Source of the DNA: JADJGC01 sp964617645
GTDB taxonomy: Bacteria > Zixibacteria > MSB-5A5 > CAIYYT01
Assembly (NCBI GenBank): GCA_964617645.1
Contig: CAZTYE010000006.1
Location: 124,001-188,000, forward strand
Direction: 5' to 3'
DNA: 64,000 nt
The position numbers and the translations under genes were made by a program. This document shows, piece by piece, positions 63,601 through 64,000 of this stretch (its first letter is position 1; every line of letters begins with the position of its first letter). Below the pieces are notes generated by a model. It was not told where the DNA came from, made no database searches, and saw only the letters and a list, made by a program, of their open reading frames with translations.

Positions 63601-64000
63601 AATTGCGCGCTGTGCCATTCGACAGCGGCTTGGCAACCGGCGTCGTTCGACCACAACGGCACCGCGTTTCCGTTAACCGGAGCGCATGCGAATCAGCAGT
63701 GCATTGCCTGTCATGCTAACGGCTACAGCAACACCAGCGCCGACTGCTACTCTTGCCATCAGGGCGATTTCGCTGCCGTAACCGACCCCAATCACGTGGC
63801 GAATAATTTCGACCACAATTGCGTGTCCTGCCACAACACCAGCGCCTGGTTACCGGCAACCTTTGATCATGCCGGCACGAGTTTTCCACTCACCGGCGCC
63901 CACACGACACTCCAGTGCATCGCCTGTCACGCTTCCGGATACACGAATACGCCGTCCTTGTGCTTCGATTGTCATAGTGGTGACTTTACATCGGTGACTG
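60670..64000 (+). CDS. Giant multihaem cytochrome c (C-terminal end outside the window)
   Basis: ATG at 60670 overlaps the previous stop (ATGA), so the two are coupled. A signal peptide (MKRIRFFVIFSAAIGLILAL) is followed by 1110 residues in the window with no stop, holding about 45 CxxCH motifs. From about 61315 on, the motifs fall into a 72-residue tandem repeat with three haems each. The intervals are 45, 75 and 96 bases (216-base period; one unit is nine bases longer), about twelve units. A typical unit reads NNFDHDCTTCHSTTAWEP, then a His-containing FDHNRTDFPLTGAHA, then CVGCH, then CFSCHSGDF. The product could be an extracellular or outer-membrane electron conduit. The end of the gene is not seen. 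Confidence 0.96.
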   Translation, partial: MKRIRFFVIFSAAIGLILALSLGGSKNPHGDIQLKCETCHVASSWTEIKKDAGFDHQRTQFPLIGAHEQTPCISCHKDLRFSQTSSQCADCHSDVHRGKLGVQCQGCHTSESWENRQSLFQQHAALGFPLTGIHATADCSACHRNALRDDFAGTPTDCNGCHDEDFRATSSPNHVLAGFSTECETCHNLAANSWLGVRYDHPPEFRLEGGHAGLLCSDCHSQQFAGTSNQCFSCHESDFASAEDPNHPQADFDHDCTACHGVIAWSPASFDHALTQFPLTGGHAGVDCASCHAAGYTGTSMQCFSCHDGEFAEADEPDHDANNFDHDCTSCHTTAAWEPSTFDHNATQFALTGAHVSLNCASCHSAGYVNLATDCFSCHGDNFAAVDDPNHVENQFNHDCAQCHSTTAWTPVNFDHSSTGFLLTGAHSGLDCASCHAGGYAGTSPLCNSCHAADYNSTSDPNHALNTFPLDCNQCHSTTAWVPADPRGYNHELTGFALTGAHATVACMSCHASGFTNTSALCFSCHSSEFNGATDPNHVTNSFDHDCTTCHSTIAWEPATFDHNRTDFPLTGAHAGLSCVGCHGNGYTNTSSECFSCHSGDFASAGDPDHQQNNFDHDCTGCHTTSSWSPSAFDHSATQFTLTGAHLTVDCISCHATGYAATPLDCFSCHQSEFNQVTEPNHALQNFDHDCTSCHTTGAWKPATFDHGATEFPLTGAHSSLQCIACHAESYTGLESNCVSCHRGAYDSEPNPDHALAEFSVECQTCHSTTSWMPANWDHTITGFALTGAHTATDCQSCHIIMYEGTLSGCYDCHQSNYASAAEPDHVANNFDHNCATCHTTTAWEPSTFNHNTTGFALTGAHAGLACLECHSSGYANTSAACYSCHAGDFNGVADPNHVSNNFDHNCAACHTTTAWTPAYFDHSGTAFVLTGAHVGLQCAACHATGYANTSAECYSCHAGDFSDATDPNHVTNNFDHNCALCHSTAAWQPASFDHNGTAFPLTGAHANQQCIACHANGYSNTSADCYSCHQGDFAAVTDPNHVANNFDHNCVSCHNTSAWLPATFDHAGTSFPLTGAHTTLQCIACHASGYTNTPSLCFDCHSGDFTSVT

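Noticed and set aside
61177..63654. Series of repeated minus-strand frames (70-150 codons) with similar sequence
   Set aside because: They are antisense images of the cytochrome tandem repeats and inherit their periodicity.

Overview
The window looks like a bacterial chromosome of moderately high GC content. It reads as an uncultivated Gram-negative lineage of the Fibrobacteres-Chlorobi-Bacteroidetes / candidate-phylum neighbourhood, and a Zixibacteria-like genome is my best guess. The guess rests on several protein features. Many secreted proteins carry dockerin-type repeats of the form SIADAVYLINYIF, and two proteins end in FlgD-like or type IX-like C-terminal sorting domains. There is one PEP-CTERM protein, a Tricorn protease homologue, very large multihaem cytochromes, and a HrcA/CIRCE-controlled groESL operon. 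This is inference; no rRNA gene is present to confirm it.

Layout. 1-5200: the start of a secreted protein running off the left edge, a 28-residue lysine-rich histone-tail-like protein, an unrecognised 378-residue protein, a cluster of small zinc-ribbon and membrane proteins, and a cysteine-rich protein. 5600-6500: a PEP-CTERM protein. 6580-10216: a heterodimeric ABC exporter. 10690-12270: a membrane protein and a CPBP-family protease. 12376-13044: a lipoprotein with YHS-like metal-binding segments, interrupted in frame by one TGA. The TGA sits at the second Cys position of a CCxxC-type motif and is followed by a hairpin resembling a bacterial SECIS, so this is a selenoprotein candidate. 13207-14178: a leucine-rich-repeat lipoprotein. 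14393-14530: a promoter and what looks like only the 5' end of a tmRNA gene. 14540-18100: a methyltransferase, a REP-associated tyrosine transposase and a field of several palindromic repeat families, with one outer-membrane barrel protein. 18073-19494: a toxin-antitoxin-chaperone module (HicA-like, HicB-like, SecB-like). 19610-21780: groEL, groES and CIRCE.

21986-28353: one FlgD-tailed secreted protein and two subtilisin-like proteases that share a virtually identical C-terminal 663 bp. 28596-32035: an Rrf2-family regulator, a hemerythrin-like protein and a quinol-dependent nitric oxide reductase, together a nitric-oxide defence unit. 32127-45592: a large zinc metalloprotease, a secreted protein, MutM, a methyltransferase, a UvrD/PcrA helicase, a Tricorn homologue, a polytopic membrane protein, a HAD phosphatase and tRNA-Gln. 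45764-52311: a dockerin-bearing metalloprotease and a 1490-residue mosaic protein with VCBS/FG-GAP, SUMF1-like, dockerin and sorting domains. 52606-57732: an ECF sigma factor, a membrane anti-sigma-like protein and a TPR-CHAT protease in one operon. 58053-64000: a membrane cytochrome b-like protein, a 20-haem cytochrome c and a giant cytochrome c. The giant cytochrome already has about 45 CxxCH motifs where it leaves the window, most of them in 72-residue, three-haem tandem repeats.

The most novel items to check are the TGA-containing YHS lipoprotein, the HicAB-SecB module, the sigma/anti-sigma/CHAT operon, the transposase that has absorbed its own REP repeats, and the giant repeat cytochrome.
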